Below, piece after piece: positions 17,665 to 27,229 of a stretch of DNA of 64,000 nucleotides (within the stretch, counting starts at the first letter, position 1; each line of letters starts with the position of its first letter). Source of the stretch: Cellulomonas sp. Root485. GTDB taxonomy: Bacteria; Actinomycetota; Actinomycetes; Actinomycetales; Cellulomonadaceae. The stretch covers positions 170,995 to 234,994 of the forward strand of contig NZ_LMFC01000003.1 in NCBI RefSeq assembly GCF_001426705.1, in the 5' to 3' direction. The position numbers and the translations under genes were made by a program. The notes under the pieces are model-generated. The model ran no database searches and was not told the origin of the DNA. It saw only the letters and a list, made by a program, of their open reading frames with translations.

Positions 17665-18908
17665 TGCTCGACGCCCCTACCGCTGCCCGGCGCATCATGG
17701 CGCGCTGCGACGAGCTCGCGGCGTACACGTCGATGACCGGCGGCATCGAACGCGTCTACCTCTCCCCCGAGCACGCCCGCGTCAACCGGGTCGCCGCCCG
17801 CTGGATGCGCGAGGTCGGGCTCGACACGTGGCAGGACGCGGCGGGCAACCAGTGCGGGCACCTGGCGGGGCGGGACCCGGACGCGCCGTCGCTGCTGCTC
17901 GGGTCGCACCTCGACACGGTGCGGGACGCCGGCCGGTACGACGGGATCCTCGGCGTGCTCATGGCGATCGAGGTGGTCCGCGCGCTGCGGCCCGTGGCCG
18001 GCACCCTGCGGTTCGGGCTCGACGTCGTCGCGTTCTGGGACGAGGAGGGTGCCCGGTTCGGCACCGCGCTGCTCGGGTCGTCCGCGATGGCCGGCCGCTG
18101 GAACGAGGCGTGGTGGGACCTGACCGACGAGCACGGCACCACCCTGCGCACGGCGTTCAGCGAGTTCGGCCTGGACCCGGGGCGCATCGGCACGGCCGCG
18201 CGGTCACGGGAGTCGTTGGCGGGCTACCTGGAGGCGCACATCGAGCAGGGACCGGAGCTCGACGACGGCGGCGCGCCGCTGGGGGTCGTGACCTCGATCG
18301 CGAGCGCCCGACGGTTCGCGGTGCAGATCGACGGCGAGGCCCGGCACGCCGGGGGTGCCCGGTACGAGAAGCGGCACGACGCCCTGCTCGGCGCCAGCGA
18401 GGTCGCGCTCGCCGTCGAGCGGCTGTGCCGCGCGGAGCACCACATCATCGGCACCGTCGGCCGGCTGGAGACGTTCCCGGGCGCGGTCAACGTCGTCCCT
18501 GGCGAGGCCCGGCTGACGGTCGACCTGCGCGGCGAGCACGACGACGACCGCGACCGGGTCTGGCGCAGCATCACGCGCGAGCTCGACGAGATCGCCGGTC
18601 GACGCGGCCTGTCGTGGTCCGCACGCGAGCTGCACGAGGCGCCCGCGGTCATGTGCGACTCCCTCCTGCAGGACGTCGTGCGCGCCGGGATCGAGGACAC
18701 CGGCCGTCGGCACGTCCCCGCGCTGTTCAGCCGCGCGGGCCACGACGCCATGGCGATCGGTGCGGTCACCGGCATCGGCATGCTGTTCCTGCGCAACCCC
18801 GACGGCATCAGCCACCACCCCGACGAGGACGTCAGCCTGGCCGACGTCGAGACGGGCCTGCGGGCGCTGACCGCCACGGTCGAGCACCTCGCGCGCGAGG
18901 CCGCCTGA
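17664..18908 (+). CDS. allC: Allantoate amidohydrolase (M20 family)
   Basis: A 414-residue zinc or manganese-dependent M20-family hydrolase of the AllC/N-carbamoyl-amino-acid hydrolase group. Metal ligands are visible: H82 in LLGSHLDTV, D93 in AGRYDGILG, E127/E128 in FWDEEGARFG, the histidine in EAHIEQGP and the late histidine in GISHHPDED. It would release ammonia and CO2 from allantoate to make (S)-ureidoglycine, the substrate of the aminotransferase just upstream. N-carbamoyl-L-amino acid hydrolase is the homology-based alternative; context favours allantoate. It is the last gene of the ureide run, followed after 13 bases by an unrelated HAD phosphatase gene. Confidence 0.9.
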   Translation: MLDAPTAARRIMARCDELAAYTSMTGGIERVYLSPEHARVNRVAARWMREVGLDTWQDAAGNQCGHLAGRDPDAPSLLLGSHLDTVRDAGRYDGILGVLMAIEVVRALRPVAGTLRFGLDVVAFWDEEGARFGTALLGSSAMAGRWNEAWWDLTDEHGTTLRTAFSEFGLDPGRIGTAARSRESLAGYLEAHIEQGPELDDGGAPLGVVTSIASARRFAVQIDGEARHAGGARYEKRHDALLGASEVALAVERLCRAEHHIIGTVGRLETFPGAVNVVPGEARLTVDLRGEHDDDRDRVWRSITRELDEIAGRRGLSWSARELHEAPAVMCDSLLQDVVRAGIEDTGRRHVPALFSRAGHDAMAIGAVTGIGMLFLRNPDGISHHPDEDVSLADVETGLRALTATVEHLAREAA

Positions 18909-18921
18909 GAGGATCGGGACC

Positions 18922-19728
18922 GTGGAACCTCTGGTCTTCGACCCCGTCCCGGACATCCGCCTCATCGCCGTCGACATGGACGGCTCCCTGCTCGACGACG
19001 AGAAGCGCATCCACGACGACTTCTGGCCGCTGCTCGACGAGCTGGCCCGCCGCGACATCCTGCTGTGCCCGGCGAGCGGCCGGCAGTACGCGACCCTGCG
19101 CCGTCAGGTCGGCCGCGACGAGCTGGTCTACATCGCGGAGAACGGCGCCTACGTGGTGCAGCACGACGAGGAGATCAGCGCGGACGGCCTGGCCCTGGGC
19201 ACCGCGCGCGAGGCGGTGCGGACGGTCCGGGACGCGACCGACCTCGACCTCGGCACGGTCCTGTGCGGCAAGCGCTCCGCCTACGTCGAACGGTCGGACG
19301 ACGCCTTCCTCGACCAGGCCACGCCGTACTACGCGAAGCTTCAGACCGTCGACGACCTGCTCATGGTCGACGACGACGTGCTCAAGGTCGCCGTCTACGA
19401 CTTCGGCTCGGCGGCCACGGGTGCCGGCCCGCTGCTGCACCGGTTCGACGCCATGGTGTCGGGCGAGCACTGGGTCGACGTGATGAGCCCGACCGCCGAC
19501 AAGGGGCACGCCCTGCGCGCCGTCCAGGAGACGCTCGGCATCACCGCCGACCACACGATGGCGTTCGGCGACTACTTCAACGACGTCGGCATGCTCGACG
19601 CGGCGTCCTTCTCGTTCGCGATGGACAACGCGCACCCCGACGTCCGGGCGCACGCGCGGTTCGTCGCCCCGTCCAACAACGCCAACGGCGTGGTCCGCAC
19701 CATCCGCTCGGTCCTCGGGCTCGCGTGA
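18922..19728 (+). CDS. HAD-superfamily Cof-type (IIB) sugar phosphatase
   Basis: A 268-residue hydrolase. The catalytic aspartates are D18 and D20 in VDMDGSLLDDEK; motif II is the threonine/serine-rich LCPASGRQYATL; motif IV is FGDYFNDVGML. The cap lies between motifs II and III, as in Cof-type HAD-IIB enzymes that dephosphorylate sugar phosphates and cofactors such as FMN or PLP. The actual substrate is unknown. The GTG start has GAGGATCGGG upstream. The stop overlaps the next start (TGATG), so it is coupled with the small hydrolase downstream. Confidence 0.9.
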   Translation: MEPLVFDPVPDIRLIAVDMDGSLLDDEKRIHDDFWPLLDELARRDILLCPASGRQYATLRRQVGRDELVYIAENGAYVVQHDEEISADGLALGTAREAVRTVRDATDLDLGTVLCGKRSAYVERSDDAFLDQATPYYAKLQTVDDLLMVDDDVLKVAVYDFGSAATGAGPLLHRFDAMVSGEHWVDVMSPTADKGHALRAVQETLGITADHTMAFGDYFNDVGMLDAASFSFAMDNAHPDVRAHARFVAPSNNANGVVRTIRSVLGLA

Positions 19729-20255
19729 TGGTCGCGGGCCTGCTGCTCACCCCCGGCTTCGGCGGGACCCGCGACGGTGCACCGCTCGTCGCCGTGGAGA
19801 AGGCCGTCGCGCCGCTGCCCGTGCTGCGCCTCGACCTGCCGAAGACCGCGGCGCCGGCGATCGCGGAGGTCCGCGCACAGGCCGAGGCGTTCGCGTCGTC
19901 GCTGGGCGTCGGGACCGAGGACCTAGTCCTCGGCGGCCGCTCGTTCGGCGGGCGCATGTGCTCGATGGCGGTCGCGCAGGGTCTAGCCGTGGCGGGCCTC
20001 GTCCTGCTGTCCTACCCGCTGCACCCGCCGGGCCGCCCGGACACCCTGCGCATCGCGCACCTGCCGGAGATCCGCGTCCCGGTCCTCGCCGTCTCCGGCT
20101 CGACCGACCCGTTCGGCTCCCCGGACGAGCTGACCCACCACCTGGCCGCGATCCCCGGCCCGGTCATGACCGTCTTCCTGCCCGGCCCGCACCTCCCGAC
20201 GAGCACCACCGCCGTCGCCGACGCGGTGCGCGACTGGCTGAACAGCCTCCCCTGA
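19728..20255 (+). CDS. Small alpha/beta hydrolase (dienelactone-hydrolase/Tex30-like)
   Basis: A 175-residue single-domain alpha/beta hydrolase. The nucleophile elbow is GGRSFGGR with S72; a plausible acid is the Asp in SGSTDPFG and the histidine lies in PGPHLPTS. There is no lid domain. The substrate is unknown. Its ATG overlaps the stop of the preceding HAD gene by one base, so the two are likely co-translated. Confidence 0.8.
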   Translation: MVAGLLLTPGFGGTRDGAPLVAVEKAVAPLPVLRLDLPKTAAPAIAEVRAQAEAFASSLGVGTEDLVLGGRSFGGRMCSMAVAQGLAVAGLVLLSYPLHPPGRPDTLRIAHLPEIRVPVLAVSGSTDPFGSPDELTHHLAAIPGPVMTVFLPGPHLPTSTTAVADAVRDWLNSLP

Positions 20256-20281
20256 CCCGCGTCGCCACCTACGCTCCGTCC

Positions 20282-20941
20282 GTGAGCACCCGCCGCCGTC
20301 GCGTCACCTGGATCGTGGGCGGTGTCCTGCTCGCCCTCGCCGCCGTCCCTGTCCTGTGGGTCCAGGGCGTCGGCCAGAGCGAGGTCCGCGCCGCCGATGA
20401 CGTCCCGGCCACCCCGGTCGCCCTCGTCCTCGGCGCCGGCCTGAAACCCGACGGCAGCCCGTCGGTGTACCTGACCCGCCGCCTCGACGCCGCGCGCGAC
20501 CTGTACGAGCGGGGAGCGGTCGACGTCGTGCTGGTCAGCGGCGACCACGGCACCGCCCAGCACGACGAGCCGACCGCGATGCTCGACTGGCTGGTCGAGC
20601 ACGGCGTCCCGGCCGACCATGTGGTCCGCGACCACGCCGGCTTCGACACCCACGACTCGTGCGTCCGGGCGCACGACGTGTTCGGCGTCCGCGACGCGGT
20701 CGTCGTCACGCAGGACTACCACGTGCGCCGCGCGCTGTTCTCGTGCACCGCGGCGGGGATCTCGGTGACCGGCGTCGGGGTGTCGTCGGTCTCGGTCCGG
20801 CCTGTCCAGGCGGTCGTGTGGCGCGCCCGGGAGGTGCCGGCGTCCTGGCGCGCGGCCTGGGACGCGGTCACGGGCCGCTCCCCGGTCTACGCCGGCCCAC
20901 CGGAGACGACCCTCCAGGACGCACTCGCCACCTCACGCTGA
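20282..20941 (+). CDS. SanA/YdcF-type DUF218 membrane-anchored protein
   Basis: A 219-residue protein with one N-terminal membrane anchor (RRRRVTWIVGGVLLALAAVP) and an extracytoplasmic DUF218 domain. The conserved features are LVLGAGLKPDGSPS, LVSGDHGTAQHDEPTAM and VTQDYHVRRALF, as in SanA of Escherichia coli, which affects envelope permeability. The biochemical activity of the family is not settled. GTG start; the frame opens 26 bases after the previous stop. Confidence 0.88.
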   Translation: MSTRRRRVTWIVGGVLLALAAVPVLWVQGVGQSEVRAADDVPATPVALVLGAGLKPDGSPSVYLTRRLDAARDLYERGAVDVVLVSGDHGTAQHDEPTAMLDWLVEHGVPADHVVRDHAGFDTHDSCVRAHDVFGVRDAVVVTQDYHVRRALFSCTAAGISVTGVGVSSVSVRPVQAVVWRAREVPASWRAAWDAVTGRSPVYAGPPETTLQDALATSR

Positions 20942-21017
20942 CGACGTCGTCGCGCTGGGCAGGACGAAGTCCTCACGATCATCGGCCGCGACAGCGGGGT
21001 GCGAGACGATCGACCCC

Positions 21018-22070
21018 ATGGACGCTCTCGACACGCTGCGCGCAGCGTTCGCCCCCGTGCCCGGCTACCTCGACGCCGCCACCTGCGGGCTGCCCGCCCG
21101 GGCGACCGTGACCGCGATGCACGAGGCGCTCGACACCTGGCAGGCGGGGAAGGCGGACCTCGCGGTGTATGACGAGGCCGTCACGGCGTCGCGCGCGGCG
21201 TACGCCCGGCTGGTCGGGGTGGACCCGTCGTGGGTGGCGGTCGGCTCGCAGGCGTCCGTCCTGATCGGTCTGGTCGCGGCGAGCGTGCCGGACGGCGCCG
21301 AGGTCCTCACGGTCGACGGCGACTTCGCGTCGGTCGTCTTCCCGTTCCTGGCCCACGCCGACCGCGGCGTCTCGGTCCGCACCGTGTCGCTGGACTCGTT
21401 GGCCGAGGAGATCCGCCCGTCCACCCACACGGTCGCGTTCTCGCTCGTGCAGTCGGTCGACGGGCGCGTCGCCGACGTCGAGGCCGTCCGCGCGGCGGCC
21501 ACCGCAGCGGGTGCCCTGACGGTCTGTGACGTCACGCAGGCCGCCGGCTGGTTCCCGGTGGACGCGACGGCGTTCGACGTGACCGTCTGCGCGTCGTACA
21601 AGTGGCTGTCGGCACCGCGGGGGACCGCGTTCCTCACGGTCGGCCCGGACCAGAGGGACCGGCTGCGTCCGACGAGCGCCGGCTGGTACGCGGGCGAGGA
21701 GATCTGGTCGTCGGTCTACGGTCCCGCGATGACGCTCGCCCACGACGCCCGCCGGTTCGACGTCTCCCCCGCCTGGTTGTGCTGGGTGGGTGCCGTCCCG
21801 GCGCTGGAGCTGTTCGCGGCCGCTCCGCTGGACGCCGTCCACCGGTACACCGTGGGCCTCGCCGACGCCTTCCGTGCGGGCGTCGGCCTGCCACCGGGCG
21901 GCAGCGCGATCGTCCGGCTGCCCGACGACGCAGCGGGATCGCGCCGGGCGCTGCTGGCCGCGCACGGCACACGCGCGGCGGGGCGGGGCGGCGGCGTCCG
22001 GCTCGCATTTCACGTGTGGAACGACGCCGCCGACGTCGAGCGGGCTGTGGCTGCCCTGAGCAACTCCTGA
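21018..22070 (+). CDS. Class V-fold PLP-dependent enzyme (NifS/CsdA superfamily)
   Basis: A 350-residue fold-type I PLP protein. The cofactor lysine is K195 in CASYKWLSAPRGTAFL, preceded by the PLP-binding Asp in VCDVTQAAGWFPVD. It is shorter than cysteine desulfurases and lacks their catalytic cysteine loop, so it resembles the aminotransferase/selenocysteine-lyase-like or EgtE-like branch. The substrate cannot be assigned and no pathway partners are adjacent. Confidence 0.82.
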   Translation: MDALDTLRAAFAPVPGYLDAATCGLPARATVTAMHEALDTWQAGKADLAVYDEAVTASRAAYARLVGVDPSWVAVGSQASVLIGLVAASVPDGAEVLTVDGDFASVVFPFLAHADRGVSVRTVSLDSLAEEIRPSTHTVAFSLVQSVDGRVADVEAVRAAATAAGALTVCDVTQAAGWFPVDATAFDVTVCASYKWLSAPRGTAFLTVGPDQRDRLRPTSAGWYAGEEIWSSVYGPAMTLAHDARRFDVSPAWLCWVGAVPALELFAAAPLDAVHRYTVGLADAFRAGVGLPPGGSAIVRLPDDAAGSRRALLAAHGTRAAGRGGGVRLAFHVWNDAADVERAVAALSNS

Positions 22071-22238
22071 GGGGAACCTGAGGGTCGACTCGGGGGTCTC
22101 CCGGATATCCCTGTGCCTGGCGGCGGCGAAATCCTAGGCTCGTTCACAATCTCGACACCGGCTCTCGACGATGTATCTCTCGTCCAGCGAGCCGCACCTC
22201 TTTGTCGTCGTCGACACCCCCACCATGAGGACACACCC

Positions 22239-24350
22239 ATGTCTCAGGTCGCCGGATGGATCACCCACCGCTACCTCAAGTTCGCCGTCATCGTCTTCTG
22301 GCTCGCGGTCCTGGCGGTGCTCGGCCCCCTCGCGGGCAAGCTCACGGGCGCACAGGACAACGACGCCAAGTCGTGGCTGCCCGCCAACGCCGAGTCGACG
22401 GAGGTGCTCGACGTCGCCGCGGGGTTCGTGTCGTCCAACACGATCCCCGCCGTGATCGTCTACGAGCGCCCGGACGGCCTCACGCCCGAGGACCTCGAGG
22501 CCGTCGCGGCGCACGCCGCGGAGTTCGGCACGCTGGACACCCTCGACGGTGAGGTCATCGGCCCGATCCCGTCCCAGGACGGGGAGGCGGTGCAGATCAT
22601 CGTGCCGCTGGACCTCGGCTCGGACGGCTGGAACCTCGCCGCCGACGCGGTCGACGACCTGCGCGCCACCGCCGAGGACGGCCCCGACGGTCTCGACGTG
22701 TACATCACCGGCCCGGCGGGCAGCGCCGCCGACTCGTCCGCCGCGTTCGAGGGCATCGACGGCACCCTGCTGTACGCGGCCGTCGCCGTCGTCATCGTCA
22801 TCCTGCTGATCACCTACCGCAGCCCGATCCTCTGGCTCCTGCCGGTCATCTCCGCGGGGGTCGCGCTCACCGTCTCGCAGGCGCTGATCTACCTGCTCGC
22901 GGACAACTACGACCTGACGGTCAACGCCCAGAGCGCCGGCATCCTCACGGTCCTCGTGTTCGGCGCGGGGACGGACTACGCGCTGCTGCTCGTCGCGCGC
23001 TACCGCGAGGAGCTGCGCAAGCACGGTGACCGGCACGAGGCGATGGCCCTGGCCCTGCACCGCGCCAGCCCCGCGATCATCGCGTCCGGCGCCACGGTCG
23101 CCATCGGCATGCTCTGCCTGCTCTTCGCGACCATGAACTCGACCGCCGGCCTCGGCCCGGTCGCGGCCGTCGGTGTCGGCGTCGCGGTGCTCGTCATGCT
23201 GACCCTGCTGCCGGCGCTGCTGGTGACGTGCGGCCGGTGGATCTTCTGGCCGCGTGCCCCGAAGCTCGGCGACGACGAGCCGTCCGAGCACGGCTTCTGG
23301 GCGCGCGTCGGCGGCCGCATCGAGCGCCGTCCCCGTGCCACGTGGATCGGGACGTCCGCGATCCTGGCGGTGGCGTGCCTCGGCATCGTCGCGCTCAACG
23401 CCACGGGCCTGACCACCGAGGAGTCGTTCCGCGGCACCCAGCCGTCGATCGAGGGCGAGAAGGTGCTCGCCGCGCACTTCCCCGGCGGCGCCGGCACGCC
23501 GGTCGTGGTCATCGCGAACGCGGACGATGCGAGCACCCTGACCGACGCGGCGTCGGTCTTCGCCGACGTGGAGGGCATCGACCCGACGAGCATCACGGAG
23601 CCCGTCGTGAAGGACGGTCTGGCGTACCTCGAGGGCACCCTGACCTCGGCGCCGGACAGCGACGACGCCTACGACACGGTCGACCGGGTCCGGGCCGCGG
23701 TGCACGAGGTGTCCGGCGCGGACGCCCTAGTCGGCGGTACCACCGCCGTCAACCTCGACGTGCAGCGTGCCTCCGCGGACGACAACCGGCTGATCATCCC
23801 GATCGTCCTGGTGGTCGTGTTCCTGATCCTCATGGTCCTGCTCCGCGCGGTCGTCGCCCCGCTGGTGCTCATCGGCACCGTCGTGCTCTCGTTCGGCGCG
23901 GCGATCGGCGTCAGCGCGCTGGTGTTCAAGTACGTCTTCGGCTACGCCGGGGCGGACACGTCGTTCCCGCTGTTCGTCTTCGTGTTCCTGGTCGCGCTGG
24001 GGATCGACTACAACATCTTCCTCATGACCCGGGTCCGGGAGGAGGCCGTGCGCCTCGGGCACCACCGCGGCTCGCTGGTCGGTCTGGCGGCCACCGGCGG
24101 GGTGATCACGTCGGCCGGGCTGGTGCTCGCGGGGACGTTCGCGGTGCTGGGCACGCTGCCTCTGGTGGCGTTCGCGGAGATCGGCTTCGCGGTGGCGTTC
24201 GGGGTGCTCCTGGACACCCTGGTGGTCCGGTCCGTGCTGGTCACGGCGCTGAACCTCGACATCGGCAAGGCGATGTGGTGGCCCAGCGCGCTGAGCAGGC
24301 ACGCCGATCCGGAGCCCGCGCAGGAGAAGGTTCCGGTCCCGGTCGCCTGA
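22239..24350 (+). CDS. MMPL/RND-family transporter
   Basis: A 703-residue membrane protein with the duplicated RND layout: one membrane helix, a large extracytoplasmic loop and five or six helices, twice. The second helix block of each half carries MMPL marks such as GAGTDYALLLVARYREELRK and GIDYNIFLMTRVREE. Related actinobacterial proteins (YdfJ, ActII-3, MmpL) export lipids or antibiotics using the proton gradient. The start at 22239 is chosen because GAGGA lies 7 bases upstream and the protein then begins directly before the first helix. It ends at a strong terminator, so it is probably monocistronic. Confidence 0.92.
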   Translation: MSQVAGWITHRYLKFAVIVFWLAVLAVLGPLAGKLTGAQDNDAKSWLPANAESTEVLDVAAGFVSSNTIPAVIVYERPDGLTPEDLEAVAAHAAEFGTLDTLDGEVIGPIPSQDGEAVQIIVPLDLGSDGWNLAADAVDDLRATAEDGPDGLDVYITGPAGSAADSSAAFEGIDGTLLYAAVAVVIVILLITYRSPILWLLPVISAGVALTVSQALIYLLADNYDLTVNAQSAGILTVLVFGAGTDYALLLVARYREELRKHGDRHEAMALALHRASPAIIASGATVAIGMLCLLFATMNSTAGLGPVAAVGVGVAVLVMLTLLPALLVTCGRWIFWPRAPKLGDDEPSEHGFWARVGGRIERRPRATWIGTSAILAVACLGIVALNATGLTTEESFRGTQPSIEGEKVLAAHFPGGAGTPVVVIANADDASTLTDAASVFADVEGIDPTSITEPVVKDGLAYLEGTLTSAPDSDDAYDTVDRVRAAVHEVSGADALVGGTTAVNLDVQRASADDNRLIIPIVLVVVFLILMVLLRAVVAPLVLIGTVVLSFGAAIGVSALVFKYVFGYAGADTSFPLFVFVFLVALGIDYNIFLMTRVREEAVRLGHHRGSLVGLAATGGVITSAGLVLAGTFAVLGTLPLVAFAEIGFAVAFGVLLDTLVVRSVLVTALNLDIGKAMWWPSALSRHADPEPAQEKVPVPVA

Positions 24351-24360
24351 CCGTCAGACG

Positions 24361-24396
24361 CGAGATGCCCGGATCGTCCCCGATCCGGGCATCTCG
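24361..24396 (+). terminator. Terminator after the MMPL gene
   Basis: Perfect 16-bp arms CGAGATGCCCGGATCG (24361-24376) and CGATCCGGGCATCTCG (24381-24396) with a 4-base loop, 10 bases after the stop. Confidence 0.85.
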
Positions 24397-24451
24397 GGAT
24401 AGCGTCGGACCAAGGGCCCCTGGAGGGCACCGACGCGGCCCAGGAGCACAC

Positions 24452-27229
24452 GTGACGGAGATCGCTGCACCCCAGTCCCCGACCACCCCCGCCAGCCCTG
24501 CCACGCGATGGTGGGCCCTCGACCCGGAGGCTGCGACCGCGCAGCTGGACACCGACCCGGCGACGGGCCTGTCGTCGGCCGAGGTCACTGCCCGGCGGGA
24601 GCGGTACGGCTCGAACACCCTGACCGCCCAGGCGGCTCCGTCCGTGTGGTCGGTGGTCTTCCAGCAGCTGCGCGACCCGATGAACATCATGCTGATCGCG
24701 GTCGCGGCGGTCAGCGCGGCCATCGGGCAGGGGTCGACCGCGCTCATCGTCGGCTTCCTCGTGGTGATCAACGTGGTCATCGGGACCCGCCAGGAGATGC
24801 TCGCGCGCAAGAGCGTCGATGCGCTGGCCACGATGCAGGAGCCGCAGTCGCGGGTGCGGCGGGACGGCGCCCTGGTGCAGATCCCCGCGCACGACCTGGT
24901 GCCGGGAGACGTCGTCGAGCTCGAGGCCGGCGACATCGTGCCCGCCGACGGCCGGCTGCTGCGGACCGCCACGATGGAGACCCAGGAAGCGGCGCTGACC
25001 GGCGAGAGCACGCCGATCGGGAAGGACCCGATCACGCTCGCCGACGAGGAGGTCCCGCTCGGCGACCGTGCCAACATGGCGTTCCAGAACACGTCCGTCA
25101 CCCGCGGCACGGGCACGATGCTCGTCACCGCGACGGGCATGACCACGCAGATCGGCAACATCGCCACGCTGCTGTCGTCGGTGGAGAAGACGAAGTCGCC
25201 GCTCCAGCAGGAGCTCGACAAGCTGACCAAGGTGCTCGGTGTCATCGCATGGACCGCGGTGGCGGTCATCGTGCTCATCGGCGTCCTGCGCGGCCAGTCC
25301 GCGAGCGAGCTCCTGTTCCTGGCGACGGCGGTCGCCATCTCCGCGATCCCGACCGGCCTGCCCACGTTCGTGCAGGCCATGCTCGCGTACGGCGCCCGCC
25401 AGCTGGCCGACGCGAAGGCCGTCGTCGCCAACCTCAACGACGTCGAGACGCTCGGTGCGACCAGCTCGATCAACTCCGACAAGACGGGGACGCTCACCCT
25501 CAACGAGATGACGGTGACCGCGCTCTACACGATCGGTCAGCACTTCACCGTCGAGGGCAGCGGCTACGCCAAGACGGGCAAGATCCTGCAGACGGCCGGC
25601 GCGGACATGCCGGACCTGACGCCGCTCGCGTACGGCCTGTGCCTGGCCAGCGACGCGACGGTGTCCGACTCCGGCGCGGTGATCGGCGACCCGACCGAGG
25701 CCGCGCTCGTGGTGCTCGCCGCGAAGCTGGGCATCGACGCCGAGGAGAGCCGCCGGACGTACCCCCGCGTCGCGGAGGTGCCGTTCGACTCGGCGTACAA
25801 GTTCATGGCCACCGCCCACTGGCTCCCCTGGCGTGGCGACCGGTCGCTCGTCGAGGTGGTCAAGGGAGGCCCGGACGTCGTGCTGCAACGCTGCACGCAC
25901 GCCCTCGCCGGACCGGGCCAGACGGTCCCGCTGGAGGACATGCGCGCCGACATCGAGGCGGAGATGGAGCGGCTCGCCGAGCAGGGGCTGCGCACGCTCG
26001 CCTTCGCGACGCGGTTCCTCACGCCGGCCGACGAGGCCGCCCTGGTCGCCGACCCGATGTCCTACGTCGAGGAGCTCGTGTTCGTCGGGCTGGTCGGCAT
26101 CGTCGACCCGCTGCGACCCACCGCCAAGGTGGCCGTCGAGATCGCCCTGAAGGCCGGCATCGAGGTCCGCATGATCACCGGCGACCACGCGGTGACCGCG
26201 AGCGCGATCGGCAAGCAGCTGGGCCTCGGCCCGGGCGCGATCAGCGGACCGGAGCTGGCCAGCCTGACCGACGAGGAGCTGCTGGAGCGGCTGCCGAACC
26301 TGCACGTGTTCGGCCGCGTGACCCCCGAGGACAAGCTCCGGCTGGTCCAGCTCATGCAGAAGCAGGGCCTCGTGGTCGCCATGACCGGTGACGCCGTCAA
26401 CGACGCGGCCGCCATCAAGCAGGCCGACATCGGGGTCGCTATGGGCTCCGGCAGCGAGGTCACCAAGCAGGCCGCCCGCCTGGTGCTCACCGACGACAAC
26501 TTCAGCACCCTGGTGCACGCGGTCGAGCTCGGCCGCAGCATCTACCAGAAGATCACCGCGTACATCCGCTTCCAGATGAGCCAGCTCATCGGGCTCGTGG
26601 TGCTGTTCCTGGCGGCCAGCATCTTCGACATCGCCGACGGCGTCGCGATGACCCCGATGATGGTGCTGTTCCTCAACTTCTTCGTCGCCGTGTTCCCGGT
26701 GATCGCGATCATGCTCGACCCGGTCGGCCCCGGGATCATGGACCGCGTGCCGCGCGACCCGAAGGTCGGCATCAGCAACGGCTACGCCGTGCGCCGCTGG
26801 ATCCTCTACGGCCTGGTCTTGTGCATCTCCTCGGGGATCCCGCTGGTGGCCGGCCCCGACACCCCGGCCGCCGACACCCCGACGGCGTCGATGACGATGG
26901 CGTTCGTGGTCATGGGCCTCGGTTCGGTCCTGTCCGGGCTGGTCCTGCGGCGCGAGCCGGAGTCGGGCCTCGCCGCTCCCCTGCTGACGGCGGTCAAGGT
27001 GCTCTCGGCCCCGGTGATCCTCGTCGTGCTGGCCACCGAGCTGGACTTCCTGCAGGGGTGGCTCACGACGCAGTCGCTGTCGGGTCCGCAGTGGCTGGCC
27101 TGCCTGGGCCTGGCGCTGCTGCTGCCGATCGTCGCGGAGGTGGACAAGGTGATCCTGCGACGCCGGGCGGCCACCCAGGTCGTCCTGGACCCGAAGGAGG
27201 CCGTGACCCCGGCGCGCGCCCGCAGCTAG
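24452..27229 (+). CDS. P-type (P2-like) cation-transporting ATPase
   Basis: A 925-residue ion pump with full P-type machinery: N-terminal cation-ATPase domain, TGES at 183-186, phosphorylated D343 in SDKTGTLT, an ATP-binding domain, T645-GDAVNDA in the hinge, and C-terminal membrane helices. The layout resembles Ca2+/PacL and CtpF-type pumps. Two ion-site features are unusual: the M4 motif is IPTGLP (299-304) where Ca2+ pumps have PEGL, and the hinge motif is TGDAVNDA instead of TGDGVNDA. The transported ion is therefore uncertain. GTG start with AGGAG 5 bases upstream. The convergent PIG-L gene begins immediately after its stop. Confidence 0.93.
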   Translation: MTEIAAPQSPTTPASPATRWWALDPEAATAQLDTDPATGLSSAEVTARRERYGSNTLTAQAAPSVWSVVFQQLRDPMNIMLIAVAAVSAAIGQGSTALIVGFLVVINVVIGTRQEMLARKSVDALATMQEPQSRVRRDGALVQIPAHDLVPGDVVELEAGDIVPADGRLLRTATMETQEAALTGESTPIGKDPITLADEEVPLGDRANMAFQNTSVTRGTGTMLVTATGMTTQIGNIATLLSSVEKTKSPLQQELDKLTKVLGVIAWTAVAVIVLIGVLRGQSASELLFLATAVAISAIPTGLPTFVQAMLAYGARQLADAKAVVANLNDVETLGATSSINSDKTGTLTLNEMTVTALYTIGQHFTVEGSGYAKTGKILQTAGADMPDLTPLAYGLCLASDATVSDSGAVIGDPTEAALVVLAAKLGIDAEESRRTYPRVAEVPFDSAYKFMATAHWLPWRGDRSLVEVVKGGPDVVLQRCTHALAGPGQTVPLEDMRADIEAEMERLAEQGLRTLAFATRFLTPADEAALVADPMSYVEELVFVGLVGIVDPLRPTAKVAVEIALKAGIEVRMITGDHAVTASAIGKQLGLGPGAISGPELASLTDEELLERLPNLHVFGRVTPEDKLRLVQLMQKQGLVVAMTGDAVNDAAAIKQADIGVAMGSGSEVTKQAARLVLTDDNFSTLVHAVELGRSIYQKITAYIRFQMSQLIGLVVLFLAASIFDIADGVAMTPMMVLFLNFFVAVFPVIAIMLDPVGPGIMDRVPRDPKVGISNGYAVRRWILYGLVLCISSGIPLVAGPDTPAADTPTASMTMAFVVMGLGSVLSGLVLRREPESGLAAPLLTAVKVLSAPVILVVLATELDFLQGWLTTQSLSGPQWLACLGLALLLPIVAEVDKVILRRRAATQVVLDPKEAVTPARARS

